From Bacteroidota bacterium (GTDB lineage Bacteria; Bacteroidota; Bacteroidia; AKYH767-A; CANKSK01), in the NCBI GenBank assembly GCA_947485425.1, contig CANKSK010000107.1, positions 1 to 5,201 on the forward strand: a stretch of 5,201 nucleotides of DNA, written 5' to 3'. Shown one piece after another: positions 1 through 5,201 of the stretch (position 1 is its first letter; each line of letters opens with the position of its first letter). The translations under genes were made by a program, and so were the position numbers. The notes under the pieces were generated by a model, which did no database searches, was not told the DNA's origin, and saw nothing but the letters and a program-made list of their open reading frames with translations.

Positions 1-7
1 ACATTTG

Positions 8-89
8 TGCGGATGAAGGGACTCGAACCCCCACGCCTCACGGCACCAGATCCTAAGTCTGGCGCGGCTGCCAATTACGCCACATCCGC
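8..89 (-). tRNA. tRNA-Leu (anticodon UAG)
   Basis: Read on the minus strand, this 82-nt sequence folds as a class II tRNA. The 7-bp acceptor stem pairs GCGGATG with CATCCGC. The D-arm carries the GG pair. The anticodon stem pairs CCAGA with TCTGG around loop CTTAGGA, with anticodon TAG at 55-53. A 13-nt variable arm (GCC/GGC stem) and a T-arm with loop TTCGAGT follow. The long variable arm and the UAG anticodon identify leucine, reading CUA and, by wobble, other CUN codons. The discriminator base is A. The next bases are CAA, so CCA is not encoded and must be added by tRNA nucleotidyltransferase. Only 7 bases remain downstream, so its terminator is not visible. Confidence 0.97.
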
Positions 90-109
90 AAATGTTCCTC
101 AACGGGGTG

Positions 110-140
110 CAAAGGTATTGTTTTTTTTTACTTATTACAA
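110..140 (-). promoter_or_regulatory. Bacteroidota-type promoter of tRNA-Leu
   Basis: On the minus strand, TTG (140-138) is followed after 20 bases by TACCTTTG (117-110). This matches the Bacteroidota primary sigma factor consensus, TTG at -33 and TAnnTTTG at -7. Transcription should start at about 102-107, some 15 bases before the mature tRNA 5' end at 89. The spacer contains a run of nine A on this strand (129-121), which could bend the DNA. The start site is inferred from the motif. Confidence 0.85.
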
Positions 141-217
141 TTCTTAAAAATTTTAAACCCATTATTCCTCTCGAAAAATTAAAATTGCTGAATAGCCCAA
201 ATACGATTCAGAATTTT

Positions 218-225
218 TAAATTTG
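218..225 (+). promoter_or_regulatory. Candidate -7 element for the flavin reductase gene
   Basis: TAAATTTG matches the Bacteroidota -7 consensus TAnnTTTG exactly and ends 17 bases before the ATG at 243. It predicts a 5' leader of only about a dozen bases. No TTG sits at the expected 17-23 base distance upstream; the nearest, at 185-187, is 30 bases away. The promoter is therefore either weak at -33 or a chance match in A+T-rich DNA. The rest of the region between the tRNA promoter and this gene shows nothing else recognisable. Confidence 0.45.
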
Positions 226-242
226 CAGAAGCAATCTAATCC

Positions 243-1112
243 ATGATCACTTTAAATCCCCAAGACGAAAAAACCGCAAGAATCCATGCCATAATGCTTG
301 GAGCAATTGCCCCTAGACCCATTGCACTAGTCAGTACAATGGGGGAAAATGGCATTCCCAATTTAAGCCCCTTTAGTTTTTACAATTGCTTTGGTGCCAA
401 ACCGCCCCTCTTAATCTTTTCTCCGGCAAGAAGAGTGAGAGACAACACCATTAAGCACTCCCTACAAAATGTAATGGCAAACAAAGAGGTGGTTATTAAT
501 GCCGTAACCTATGAGATGGTTAATCAAATATCCCTTGCTAGCAGTGAGTTTCCCGAGGGTATTAATGAATTTGAAAAATCAGGATTGACAGCCATCCCCT
601 CGGTTTGCGTAAAACCCTTTAGGGTAAAAGAATCGCCTGTTCAATTTGAATGTATGGTTAAAGATATTATCGTTACAGGGACAGAAGGAGGAGCAGGGAA
701 TTTAGTGATTTGCGAAATCATGCTGATTCATGTGGATGAAAAGGTATTGAATGAAGCGGGAAAAATAGACCCCTTTAAAATTGACTTGGTTGCCAGAATG
801 GGTGACGATTGGTATTGCAGAGCGAATGGCAATTCACTTTTTGAAGTAGAAAAGCCGCATACAAAAATTGGAATTGGCGTTGATGCCATGCCCATAGAAA
901 TCAGAATGAGCAAAATCTTATCCGGCAACGACCTTGGAAAACTTGGCAATATTGAACAATTACCGGATTCAAAAGAAGTAGAGCTCTACAAAGCTTTGCA
1001 TCTGCAATCTCTTGAGCAAATACAGAATGAAGACCACAAACATCAATATGCAAAAACATTGCTTTCTGAGGGCAAAACGGAAGATGCATGGAAGGTCTTA
1101 TTAATGAAGTAA
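243..1112 (+). CDS. Flavin reductase-like FMN-binding protein (split barrel)
   Basis: This 289-residue soluble protein belongs to the flavin reductase-like/flavoredoxin family (DIM6/NTAB type). Members bind FMN in a split-barrel fold and either reduce flavin with NAD(P)H or act as small flavin redox proteins. The N-terminal signature is clear: APRPIALVST at 23-32, then a G-x-x-N-x-SPFSFYN segment at 37-48, which in relatives lines the FMN phosphate and isoalloxazine site. GGAGNLVICEI (149-159) and ARMGDDWYCR (184-193) fit the later barrel strands. The barrel ends near residue 205. The remaining ~85 residues form a charged, helix-rich tail that I cannot assign. No signal peptide or membrane segment is seen, so it is probably cytoplasmic. 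The ATG at 243 lacks a Shine-Dalgarno sequence, as is usual in this phylum, but places the conserved motif at the normal distance. The gene is probably co-transcribed with the DUF3127 gene 19 bases downstream. The physiological electron acceptor cannot be inferred. Confidence 0.88.
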   Translation: MITLNPQDEKTARIHAIMLGAIAPRPIALVSTMGENGIPNLSPFSFYNCFGAKPPLLIFSPARRVRDNTIKHSLQNVMANKEVVINAVTYEMVNQISLASSEFPEGINEFEKSGLTAIPSVCVKPFRVKESPVQFECMVKDIIVTGTEGGAGNLVICEIMLIHVDEKVLNEAGKIDPFKIDLVARMGDDWYCRANGNSLFEVEKPHTKIGIGVDAMPIEIRMSKILSGNDLGKLGNIEQLPDSKEVELYKALHLQSLEQIQNEDHKHQYAKTLLSEGKTEDAWKVLLMK

Positions 1113-1131
1113 CAAATAAAAACTACATATC

Positions 1132-1497
1132 ATGAACATCACAGGAACCCTAAAAGTAAAAAAAGAAGAACAAAAAATCAGCGAAACATTTAAAAAAAGA
1201 GAGTTTGTATTAACGGACACCACCTCATCAAAATATCCGCAATATATCAGCTTTCAACTCGCACAAAACAATTGCGAACTATTGGATTCATTCCAAACCG
1301 GCGAAGAAATGAGGGTGCATTTTAATGTTAGAGGTCGCGAATGGCAAAGCCCTGCAGGCGAAATCAAATATTTCAACACCCTTGAAGTTTGGAAAATTGA
1401 GAAAGTAAATGAAAGCGAAAATGCAAACGATACAGGATTTGAAAACCAGAGCTTTCCGGCATCGCTTCCTGAGCAGGAATCAGATCTTCCGTTTTAA
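1132..1497 (+). CDS. DUF3127 domain protein with SSB-like C-terminal tip
   Basis: This 121-residue protein resembles DUF3127, a small all-beta family found mainly in Bacteroidota whose function I do not know to be established. Recognisable blocks are FKKREFVLTD (20-29), YPQYISFQLAQ (35-45), an F-N-V-RGREW block (64-71) and KYFNTLEVWKIE (79-90). The strand-rich pattern, ending in a W-x-IE strand, looks like an OB-fold. Residues 91-121 form an acidic, low-complexity tail ending in ESDLPF. That ending closely resembles the C-terminal tip of bacterial SSB (DDIPF type), which recruits repair and replication proteins. A nucleic acid-binding or SSB-partner role is therefore my inference. No signal peptide or membrane segment is present. 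The ATG has no Shine-Dalgarno sequence. The gene follows the flavin reductase gene by 19 bases and is closed by a terminator 11 bases after its stop, so it is the last gene of the unit. Confidence 0.85.
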   Translation: MNITGTLKVKKEEQKISETFKKREFVLTDTTSSKYPQYISFQLAQNNCELLDSFQTGEEMRVHFNVRGREWQSPAGEIKYFNTLEVWKIEKVNESENANDTGFENQSFPASLPEQESDLPF

Positions 1498-1507
1498 ATT
1501 CTTTTCA

Positions 1508-1550
1508 ATGTGCGTTGTAATTGTTCCCAATTACAGCGCACATTTTTTTT
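1508..1550 (+). terminator. Intrinsic terminator after the DUF3127 gene
   Basis: Bases 1509-1522 pair with 1529-1542 around a six-base loop (GTTCCC), and 1543-1550 is a run of eight T. The stem is continuous over 14 bp if T1515 and G1536 form a U-G wobble in the plus-strand RNA. A1508 with T1543 can add a fifteenth pair. Read on the minus strand, the wobble becomes an A-C mismatch and the U-tract is missing. The element therefore serves the rightward genes best and only poorly the leftward operon that ends at 1573. Confidence 0.88.
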
Positions 1551-1572
1551 ACAACAGAAAAAATTACACGTT

Positions 1573-2799
1573 TTATCTCCGAACTGCTTTTTTATCCAAA
1601 GCATCACGCAGGCCGTTGCCAAGCAAGGTAAACGCCAACACCAGCAGCATGATGGCGATTCCCGGAAAAACAGCCAAATAAGCGGCATCAACTACAATAT
1701 AACCATAGTTTTCTTTAATCATCACCCCCCAAGATGGCATTGGAGGCTGTGCGCCCATTCCTAAAAAACTCAAACCGGCCTCCAACAATATGGCGGAAGC
1801 AAAATTGGATGCAGCAATCACAATAACAGGCCCAAGGATATTGGGTAAAATATGACGAATAATGATTCTGCGATTGGTAAATCCCAAAGCATGCCCCGCT
1901 TCAACATATTCCATTTCACGTACTGAAAAAATCTGACCCCGAACCACTCGAGCCACATCTACCCACATGGTTAGACCAACGGCAACAAATACCTGCCAAA
2001 AACCTTTTCCCAAGGCTAGGGTAATTGCGATAACCAATAGCAGAGTTGGAATTGACCAAACCACATTAATCAACCACATCACACCATTATCAACCCAGCC
2101 TCTATAGAAACCGGCTATTGAACCAAGACCCAAACCAATAAACAGAGATATAATGACAGAAATCAACCCCACTGCCAAAGAAACGCGTGTACCAGCAATT
2201 AATCTACTGAATAAATCTCGACCAAAACGATCGGTTCCAAGCAGAAAAGTACGCTGATTAATTTGATTTTTTTGAATCTGCATGCGCAATGAAGCAATCG
2301 ATTCTCTGTGAAAAAGACCTTGCATATCTTGAAAAAACAAAGAATCATTTTTTGCAAGCACTTCAGGTGCATCTGCAGAAATATCATATACTGCATCTGC
2401 AAGATTGATATGCATTGGCGAGGAATTTTTTCTTCCGGGAGCATACTCCTCATAAATCAAATCAGCACCATTGAACGCATATTTTTGTATTGGAATTTTT
2501 TCAAACTTGCTTTCTTCGCCAAAAAAAAACGCAGATATCCAGGAAGGCTTTTCAATCAATTTATTTTTTCTAAGCCAAATCATTTCAACATGAAAACCTG
2601 GCTTTTTGATAGACAAAGGCAAAGACATTTCATTGGCCATAGGCGTGGAATCGGGCATTACCACATAAGCAAAAATGGAAATAAAAACAGATAGACTGAC
2701 AATCGAAATACCAGCCATTGCAAGTGGATTTTTTTTCATCCGTCGCCAAACATCTCGAGAAGGAGAATTTATTTTTTCTTTATGCATGTTGCTGTTCAT
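1573..2799 (-). CDS. OppC/DppC-type ABC transporter permease, enlarged first loop
   Basis: This 408-residue inner-membrane permease is of the binding-protein-dependent peptide/nickel class. Order of parts: cytoplasmic N-terminus with WRRMKKNPLAM (18-28, typical of OppC), TM1 about 26-48, a long extracytoplasmic segment 50-183, the GTDRFGRD motif (188-195), then TM segments near 205-230, 242-264, 267-285, 322-345 and 372-395. The EAA loop that contacts the ATPase lies at 297-320 (EYVEAG, then a G nine residues after the first E, ending in ILPN). ASAILLEAGLSFLG and PPMPSWG follow, as in OppC/DppC. Those proteins are about 300 residues long in E. coli; the excess is almost all in the first loop. 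A TTG at 2820 is an alternative start, but I chose the ATG at 2799. It overlaps the upstream stop as ATGA and has AAAGGAAG (2816-2809) nine bases before it. No partner OppB, ATPase or substrate-binding protein is in the window, so the substrate is unknown. Confidence 0.93.
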   Translation of the reverse strand: MNSNMHKEKINSPSRDVWRRMKKNPLAMAGISIVSLSVFISIFAYVVMPDSTPMANEMSLPLSIKKPGFHVEMIWLRKNKLIEKPSWISAFFFGEESKFEKIPIQKYAFNGADLIYEEYAPGRKNSSPMHINLADAVYDISADAPEVLAKNDSLFFQDMQGLFHRESIASLRMQIQKNQINQRTFLLGTDRFGRDLFSRLIAGTRVSLAVGLISVIISLFIGLGLGSIAGFYRGWVDNGVMWLINVVWSIPTLLLVIAITLALGKGFWQVFVAVGLTMWVDVARVVRGQIFSVREMEYVEAGHALGFTNRRIIIRHILPNILGPVIVIAASNFASAILLEAGLSFLGMGAQPPMPSWGVMIKENYGYIVVDAAYLAVFPGIAIMLLVLAFTLLGNGLRDALDKKAVRR

Positions 2800-3935
2800 T
2801 TTAACTTTCTTCCTTTCCAAATGTATTTACCAAAGGGAGCTACGCTTGCCACAATTGACACATAAAAGATATTGAGAATTTGACCAATAAAAAACAAATA
2901 TAGAAGTTTCCGTCTATTAAAAAAATCTTCTACTTTATAAACAAAAAGAAAGTCTACAACGCATTTAATGCCTAGCTGCAAAAGCAAAACTTTTCCATAA
3001 TGAAGATCATATACTGTGATCCCGAGACCCAATAAAAGAGAAAGATTTAGCAAATAAACAAAAGCAGCAACAAATAAAGTGTAAAAAGAAGTATAGTTCG
3101 TTACTTTTGATGCCCACCTTTTTCTTTGATGAAAAAAACCATAGATGTTTTTTTGCGGTGTTGTTGACACGATGGCCTCCCTGCTTTTAAGAAAATGTAT
3201 TTCTTTGGAAAATTTTTTCGATAGTTTAAACATAAGAAAAACATCATCCCCTGAAGCCTTGTTGTTATTGGCATATCCACCAACATTGATAAATGCTTTT
3301 CTTTCATATGCCAAATTGGCCCCATTGCACATCATCGGAATTCCGGCATGAATAGAGGCTGCACCCACGCCAATCAAACCTGTAAATTCAATATGTTGTA
3401 ATTTTTCAAACCAAGAATTTTCCTTACTAAAAACTACCGGCCCACTGATAAATTTAGCCTTGGTCATTTCATAAAATTCCACAAAGGTTTGCACCCAAAA
3501 TGCACCCACACGGCAATCAGCATCTGTAGTAATTATTAAATCACCCACCGCTTGATTCACGGCAAGGGTGATGGCTGATTTTTTATACATATTTTGCGCG
3601 AGATCCGTTTGATTTTTGATTACTTTTAAATTGAAACCGGGATTTCGCTTTTGAAATTCAACAACCTCCTGATAGGTAGAATCAGTAGAATGATCGTCCA
3701 CCACAATAACTTCAAAGTATTGCTTTGGATAAGATTGATTTAAAATATCTGAAAGCAAATTAGAAATGATATGTTCTTCATTTCGCACGGGTATTACAAT
3801 AGTTACGGAGGTATGAGATTCCATATCTAAACCGGGTTTATAAACCGGAATACTACTCCAATGATATAGCAAATAAAGCATAATACATGCATATACTGCC
3901 GTTATCAAAAACTGTATACATATATGAATTATCAT
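2796..3935 (-). CDS. Membrane-anchored family 2 glycosyltransferase
   Basis: This 379-residue protein has an N-terminal membrane anchor (about 4-25), a cytoplasmic GT-A catalytic domain (about 43-280) and three C-terminal membrane segments (about 284-308, 312-334, 343-368). GT2 hallmarks are complete: TIVIPVRNEE (45-54) and VVDDHSTD (78-85) for nucleotide-sugar binding, the metal-binding DxD as TTDADCRV (D138, D140), NGANLAYERKAF (204-215) on the acceptor side, GDD (229-231) supplying the likely catalytic base, and QRKRW (270-274), the QxxRW motif of processive and lipid-linked GT2 enzymes. It should transfer a sugar from a nucleotide-sugar to a lipid or growing glycan at the inner membrane; sugar and acceptor cannot be read from the sequence. 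It overlaps both neighbours by 4 bases (ATGA), and AGGA (3949-3946) precedes its start, so translation is probably coupled to the upstream gene. Confidence 0.93.
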   Translation of the reverse strand: MIIHICIQFLITAVYACIMLYLLYHWSSIPVYKPGLDMESHTSVTIVIPVRNEEHIISNLLSDILNQSYPKQYFEVIVVDDHSTDSTYQEVVEFQKRNPGFNLKVIKNQTDLAQNMYKKSAITLAVNQAVGDLIITTDADCRVGAFWVQTFVEFYEMTKAKFISGPVVFSKENSWFEKLQHIEFTGLIGVGAASIHAGIPMMCNGANLAYERKAFINVGGYANNNKASGDDVFLMFKLSKKFSKEIHFLKSREAIVSTTPQKNIYGFFHQRKRWASKVTNYTSFYTLFVAAFVYLLNLSLLLGLGITVYDLHYGKVLLLQLGIKCVVDFLFVYKVEDFFNRRKLLYLFFIGQILNIFYVSIVASVAPFGKYIWKGRKLK

Positions 3936-4912
3936 GCGCTATTTTTCCTGATATTTTTTACTCCGAAAACAAAAACACATCCCAGCAAAGCGGGAACAAC
4001 AAGGTTGATAAACCAAAGCGTAAAGGATGCGGTCATAATACCCAATTCATTGGATGAAAATCTACTTAAGAAATAAATCGCGACAGATCCTCTGACACCA
4101 ATTTCCGCAAGAGCAAAGGTAGGTATAATCGCTAGGCTCAAAAAAATCAAGCCAACTGATTCAATTGCCAACAACAAAGGCACCTGCACATTTAAAATTT
4201 TCAAAAGCAACAAAAACTGAATTGTAAAAATCAGATATCGAAGAGCAGACAATAAAAGAACGGCCGCCAACTCACGCGAAGAATAGTATGACATGACTTT
4301 TAAATATGATTTTATTTTCGACAAGCGTTTTATTTTATAGAAAACGGTCATCAATTTATGGGTATGAATAAAAATCAATAGATAGAATACATTAAAAACA
4401 ATAATGATGGTACCACAAATCCAGGCCATATAAAATTCATTTTGAAACAACCTAAACATATAGGGCAGCAAGCACGTTGTGCCTACCACTGCGGTTATTA
4501 AAAGCTGCCCGGCACTAGAAATCAAGGTGATGATAATGGCCTTAATCCGATCAGCTTTCTTCAAAAAAAATACGCGACCTGCATATTCGCCAATTCGATT
4601 GGGAGTAAAAATACTTACGGTCACTCCAGTAAAGATTGCAATCAAGGACTTTAGAAAACTTATTTTTTCTATTTTTTTTATCAGAAAGCGCCACTTTTCT
4701 GATTCAATACTCCAATTGAAAAGCATCAGAAGCACTACCAAAAGCAACATTACTTTGTTATTTTCAATTTGAATAACCCCTCTATAATAAGACAGAACAG
4801 AAGCAATGTCTTCTTTCAAAAAAATTCTATTGTAAATATAGGCAAGAGAAAAAACAACGATACATATTTTCAGCAGCAGGAGCAAGTACTTATTGGCCAA
4901 TAGATTTCGCAT
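3932..4912 (-). CDS. LPG synthase/flippase-like (UPF0104) integral membrane protein
   Basis: This 326-residue, highly hydrophobic protein has about eight membrane segments (near 9-29, 53-72, 87-105, 122-145, 160-183, 215-238, 244-266, 292-316). It resembles the lysylphosphatidylglycerol synthetase/flippase-like transmembrane family. Supporting motifs are TPNRIGEYAGR (103-113), the conserved P-x-R-x-GE-x-x-x-R block between early helices, and FALAEIGVRG (266-275) in the loop before the last helices. The cytosolic aminoacyl-transferase domain of full-length MprF is absent, so a lysyl-PG synthase role is not supported. Stand-alone homologues are often linked to glycolipid or polysaccharide pathways, which fits the glycosyltransferase that follows. 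It is the first gene of the leftward operon and faces ruvC across 78 bases. The ATG at 4912 has no Shine-Dalgarno sequence. The exact substrate, and whether it is truly a flippase, remain unknown. Confidence 0.85.
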   Translation of the reverse strand: MRNLLANKYLLLLLKICIVVFSLAYIYNRIFLKEDIASVLSYYRGVIQIENNKVMLLLVVLLMLFNWSIESEKWRFLIKKIEKISFLKSLIAIFTGVTVSIFTPNRIGEYAGRVFFLKKADRIKAIIITLISSAGQLLITAVVGTTCLLPYMFRLFQNEFYMAWICGTIIIVFNVFYLLIFIHTHKLMTVFYKIKRLSKIKSYLKVMSYYSSRELAAVLLLSALRYLIFTIQFLLLLKILNVQVPLLLAIESVGLIFLSLAIIPTFALAEIGVRGSVAIYFLSRFSSNELGIMTASFTLWFINLVVPALLGCVFVFGVKNIRKNSA

Positions 4913-4919
4913 AGAATGG

Positions 4920-4953
4920 CAATATTAGTAAAAATTGCTATTATCAGGAGCAA
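4920..4953 (-). promoter_or_regulatory. Candidate promoter of the leftward membrane-protein operon
   Basis: On the minus strand, TTG (4953-4951) is followed after 23 bases by TAATATTG (4927-4920), one base off the Bacteroidota -7 consensus TAnnTTTG. The spacing is at the long end of what is accepted. It would give a very short leader before the ATG at 4912. No better match exists in the intergenic region. Confidence 0.3.
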
Positions 4954-4955
4954 TT
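4933..4955. repeat. 7-bp dyad in the divergent intergenic region
   Basis: AATTGCT (4933-4939) and AGCAATT (4949-4955) are perfect inverted repeats separated by 9 bases. The dyad lies almost centrally between the divergent starts at 4912 and 4991. It overlaps the candidate -33 element of the leftward genes and abuts that of ruvC. The size and spacing would suit a dimeric regulator's operator. It is short and A+T-rich, so chance is also possible. There is no T-run after it, so it is not a terminator. Confidence 0.35.
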
Positions 4956-4956
4956 A

Positions 4957-4986
4957 TTGTAAATTGGAATAGAAATTGTTCTTTTG
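4957..4986 (+). promoter_or_regulatory. Candidate ruvC promoter
   Basis: TTG (4957-4959) is followed after 19 bases by TTCTTTTG (4979-4986), which differs from the Bacteroidota -7 consensus TAnnTTTG at one position, with near-ideal spacing. The -7 element ends only 4 bases before the ATG at 4991. If used, it would produce a leaderless or nearly leaderless transcript. Confidence 0.4.
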
Positions 4987-4990
4987 CACT

Positions 4991-5201
4991 ATGTTAAAAT
5001 CACAAAACGAAAAAGTAATACTTGGCATCGACCCTGGAACGAATGTTATGGGATATGGGTTAATTTCAGTACAAAGCAATAAAATAAAGTTAATTAGCCT
5101 AGGCGTGCTGCAGCTAGGCAAGTTGGATAGCCATCCATTAAAACTAAAAAAAATCTTTGACAGAACTTTGGGTTTGATTGAAGAATACAAGCCGGATGAA
5201 T
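4991..5201 (+). CDS. ruvC: Holliday junction endonuclease RuvC, 5' part only
   Basis: The first 70 codons of an open frame run off the right edge. RuvC is a dimeric, Mg-dependent nuclease that resolves Holliday junctions by paired nicks after RuvAB branch migration. The translation contains VILGIDPGTNVMGYG (9-23), the first strand of the RNase H-like fold, with the first catalytic aspartate at D14 (D7 in E. coli). It continues to EEYKPDE (64-70), aligning with the FQPD segment of E. coli RuvC just before the second catalytic acid (E66), which lies just past the edge here. Compared with E. coli there are about seven extra residues at the N-terminus. The ATG at 4991 is preferred because the next ATG is M20, inside the conserved motif. 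There is no Shine-Dalgarno sequence. ruvA and ruvB are not in the window. Confidence 0.95.
   Translation, partial: MLKSQNEKVILGIDPGTNVMGYGLISVQSNKIKLISLGVLQLGKLDSHPLKLKKIFDRTLGLIEEYKPDE

Noticed and set aside
8..89. tRNA as an integration (att) site for a mobile element
   Set aside because: There is no integrase gene and no repeated copy of the tRNA 3' end in the window.
130..242. Riboswitch or small RNA in the region between the tRNA promoter and the flavin reductase gene
   Set aside because: No stable hairpin or known conserved motif is visible, and the predicted leader after the candidate -7 element is only about a dozen bases.
728..1089. Leftward open frames within the flavin reductase gene
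   Set aside because: They are antisense shadows of a well-supported coding region, with cysteine- and leucine-rich translations typical of noise.
1494..1764. Short open frames on both strands around the terminator and the permease 3' end
   Set aside because: They overlap the hairpin or lie antisense to conserved permease codons, and their translations look like no protein family.
2521..2529. Run of nine A (nine T in the sense strand) inside the permease gene, a possible slippage or phase-variation site
   Set aside because: It encodes in-frame Phe-Phe-Phe, and the frame is intact on both sides. Similar 8-base runs occur elsewhere in the window (2729-2736, inside ruvC), as expected in A+T-rich DNA.
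3932..4912. MprF (lysylphosphatidylglycerol synthase) as the name of the first operon gene
   Set aside because: Only the membrane part is present. The C-terminal aminoacyl-transferase domain is missing, so only a family-level name is justified.
4954..5190. Leftward open frame of 78 codons opposite ruvC
   Set aside because: It is antisense to the conserved RuvC N-terminus, covers the divergent promoter region and has no recognisable motif.

Overview
This 5.2 kb window is ordinary chromosome from an A+T-rich bacterium, almost certainly of the phylum Bacteroidota. The tRNA promoter has the Bacteroidota form TTG-N20-TACCTTTG, most starts lack a Shine-Dalgarno sequence, and a DUF3127 gene, a family known mainly from this phylum, is present. 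The genus cannot be told from the sequence.

Layout, left to right. A tRNA-Leu(UAG) gene reads leftward from a well-formed promoter. Back to back with it, a rightward pair encodes a flavin reductase-like FMN-binding protein and, 19 bases later, a small DUF3127 protein whose C-terminus resembles the tip of single-stranded DNA-binding protein (SSB). The pair ends at a strong intrinsic terminator. Beyond it comes a leftward block of three genes. In transcription order these are an integral membrane protein of the LPG synthase/flippase-like (UPF0104) superfamily, a membrane-anchored family 2 glycosyltransferase, and an OppC/DppC-type ABC transporter permease. Both junctions in the block are 4-base ATGA overlaps, so the three are very likely one translationally coupled operon. 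A 78-base divergent intergenic region then leads to ruvC (Holliday junction resolvase), which runs off the right edge after 70 codons.

How the genes may work together. The membrane protein and glycosyltransferase fit an envelope glycolipid or polysaccharide role, but no substrate can be read from the sequence. The permease is an orphan here: no partner permease, ATPase or binding protein is in the window. Its link to the other two rests on the gene overlap.

I see no CRISPR array, insertion sequence, prophage, toxin-antitoxin or defence module, and no clearly new system. The best leads are the SSB-like tail of the DUF3127 protein, the tight flippase-like/glycosyltransferase/permease coupling, the roughly 130-residue extracytoplasmic insertion in the permease, and the compact divergent promoter region before ruvC.
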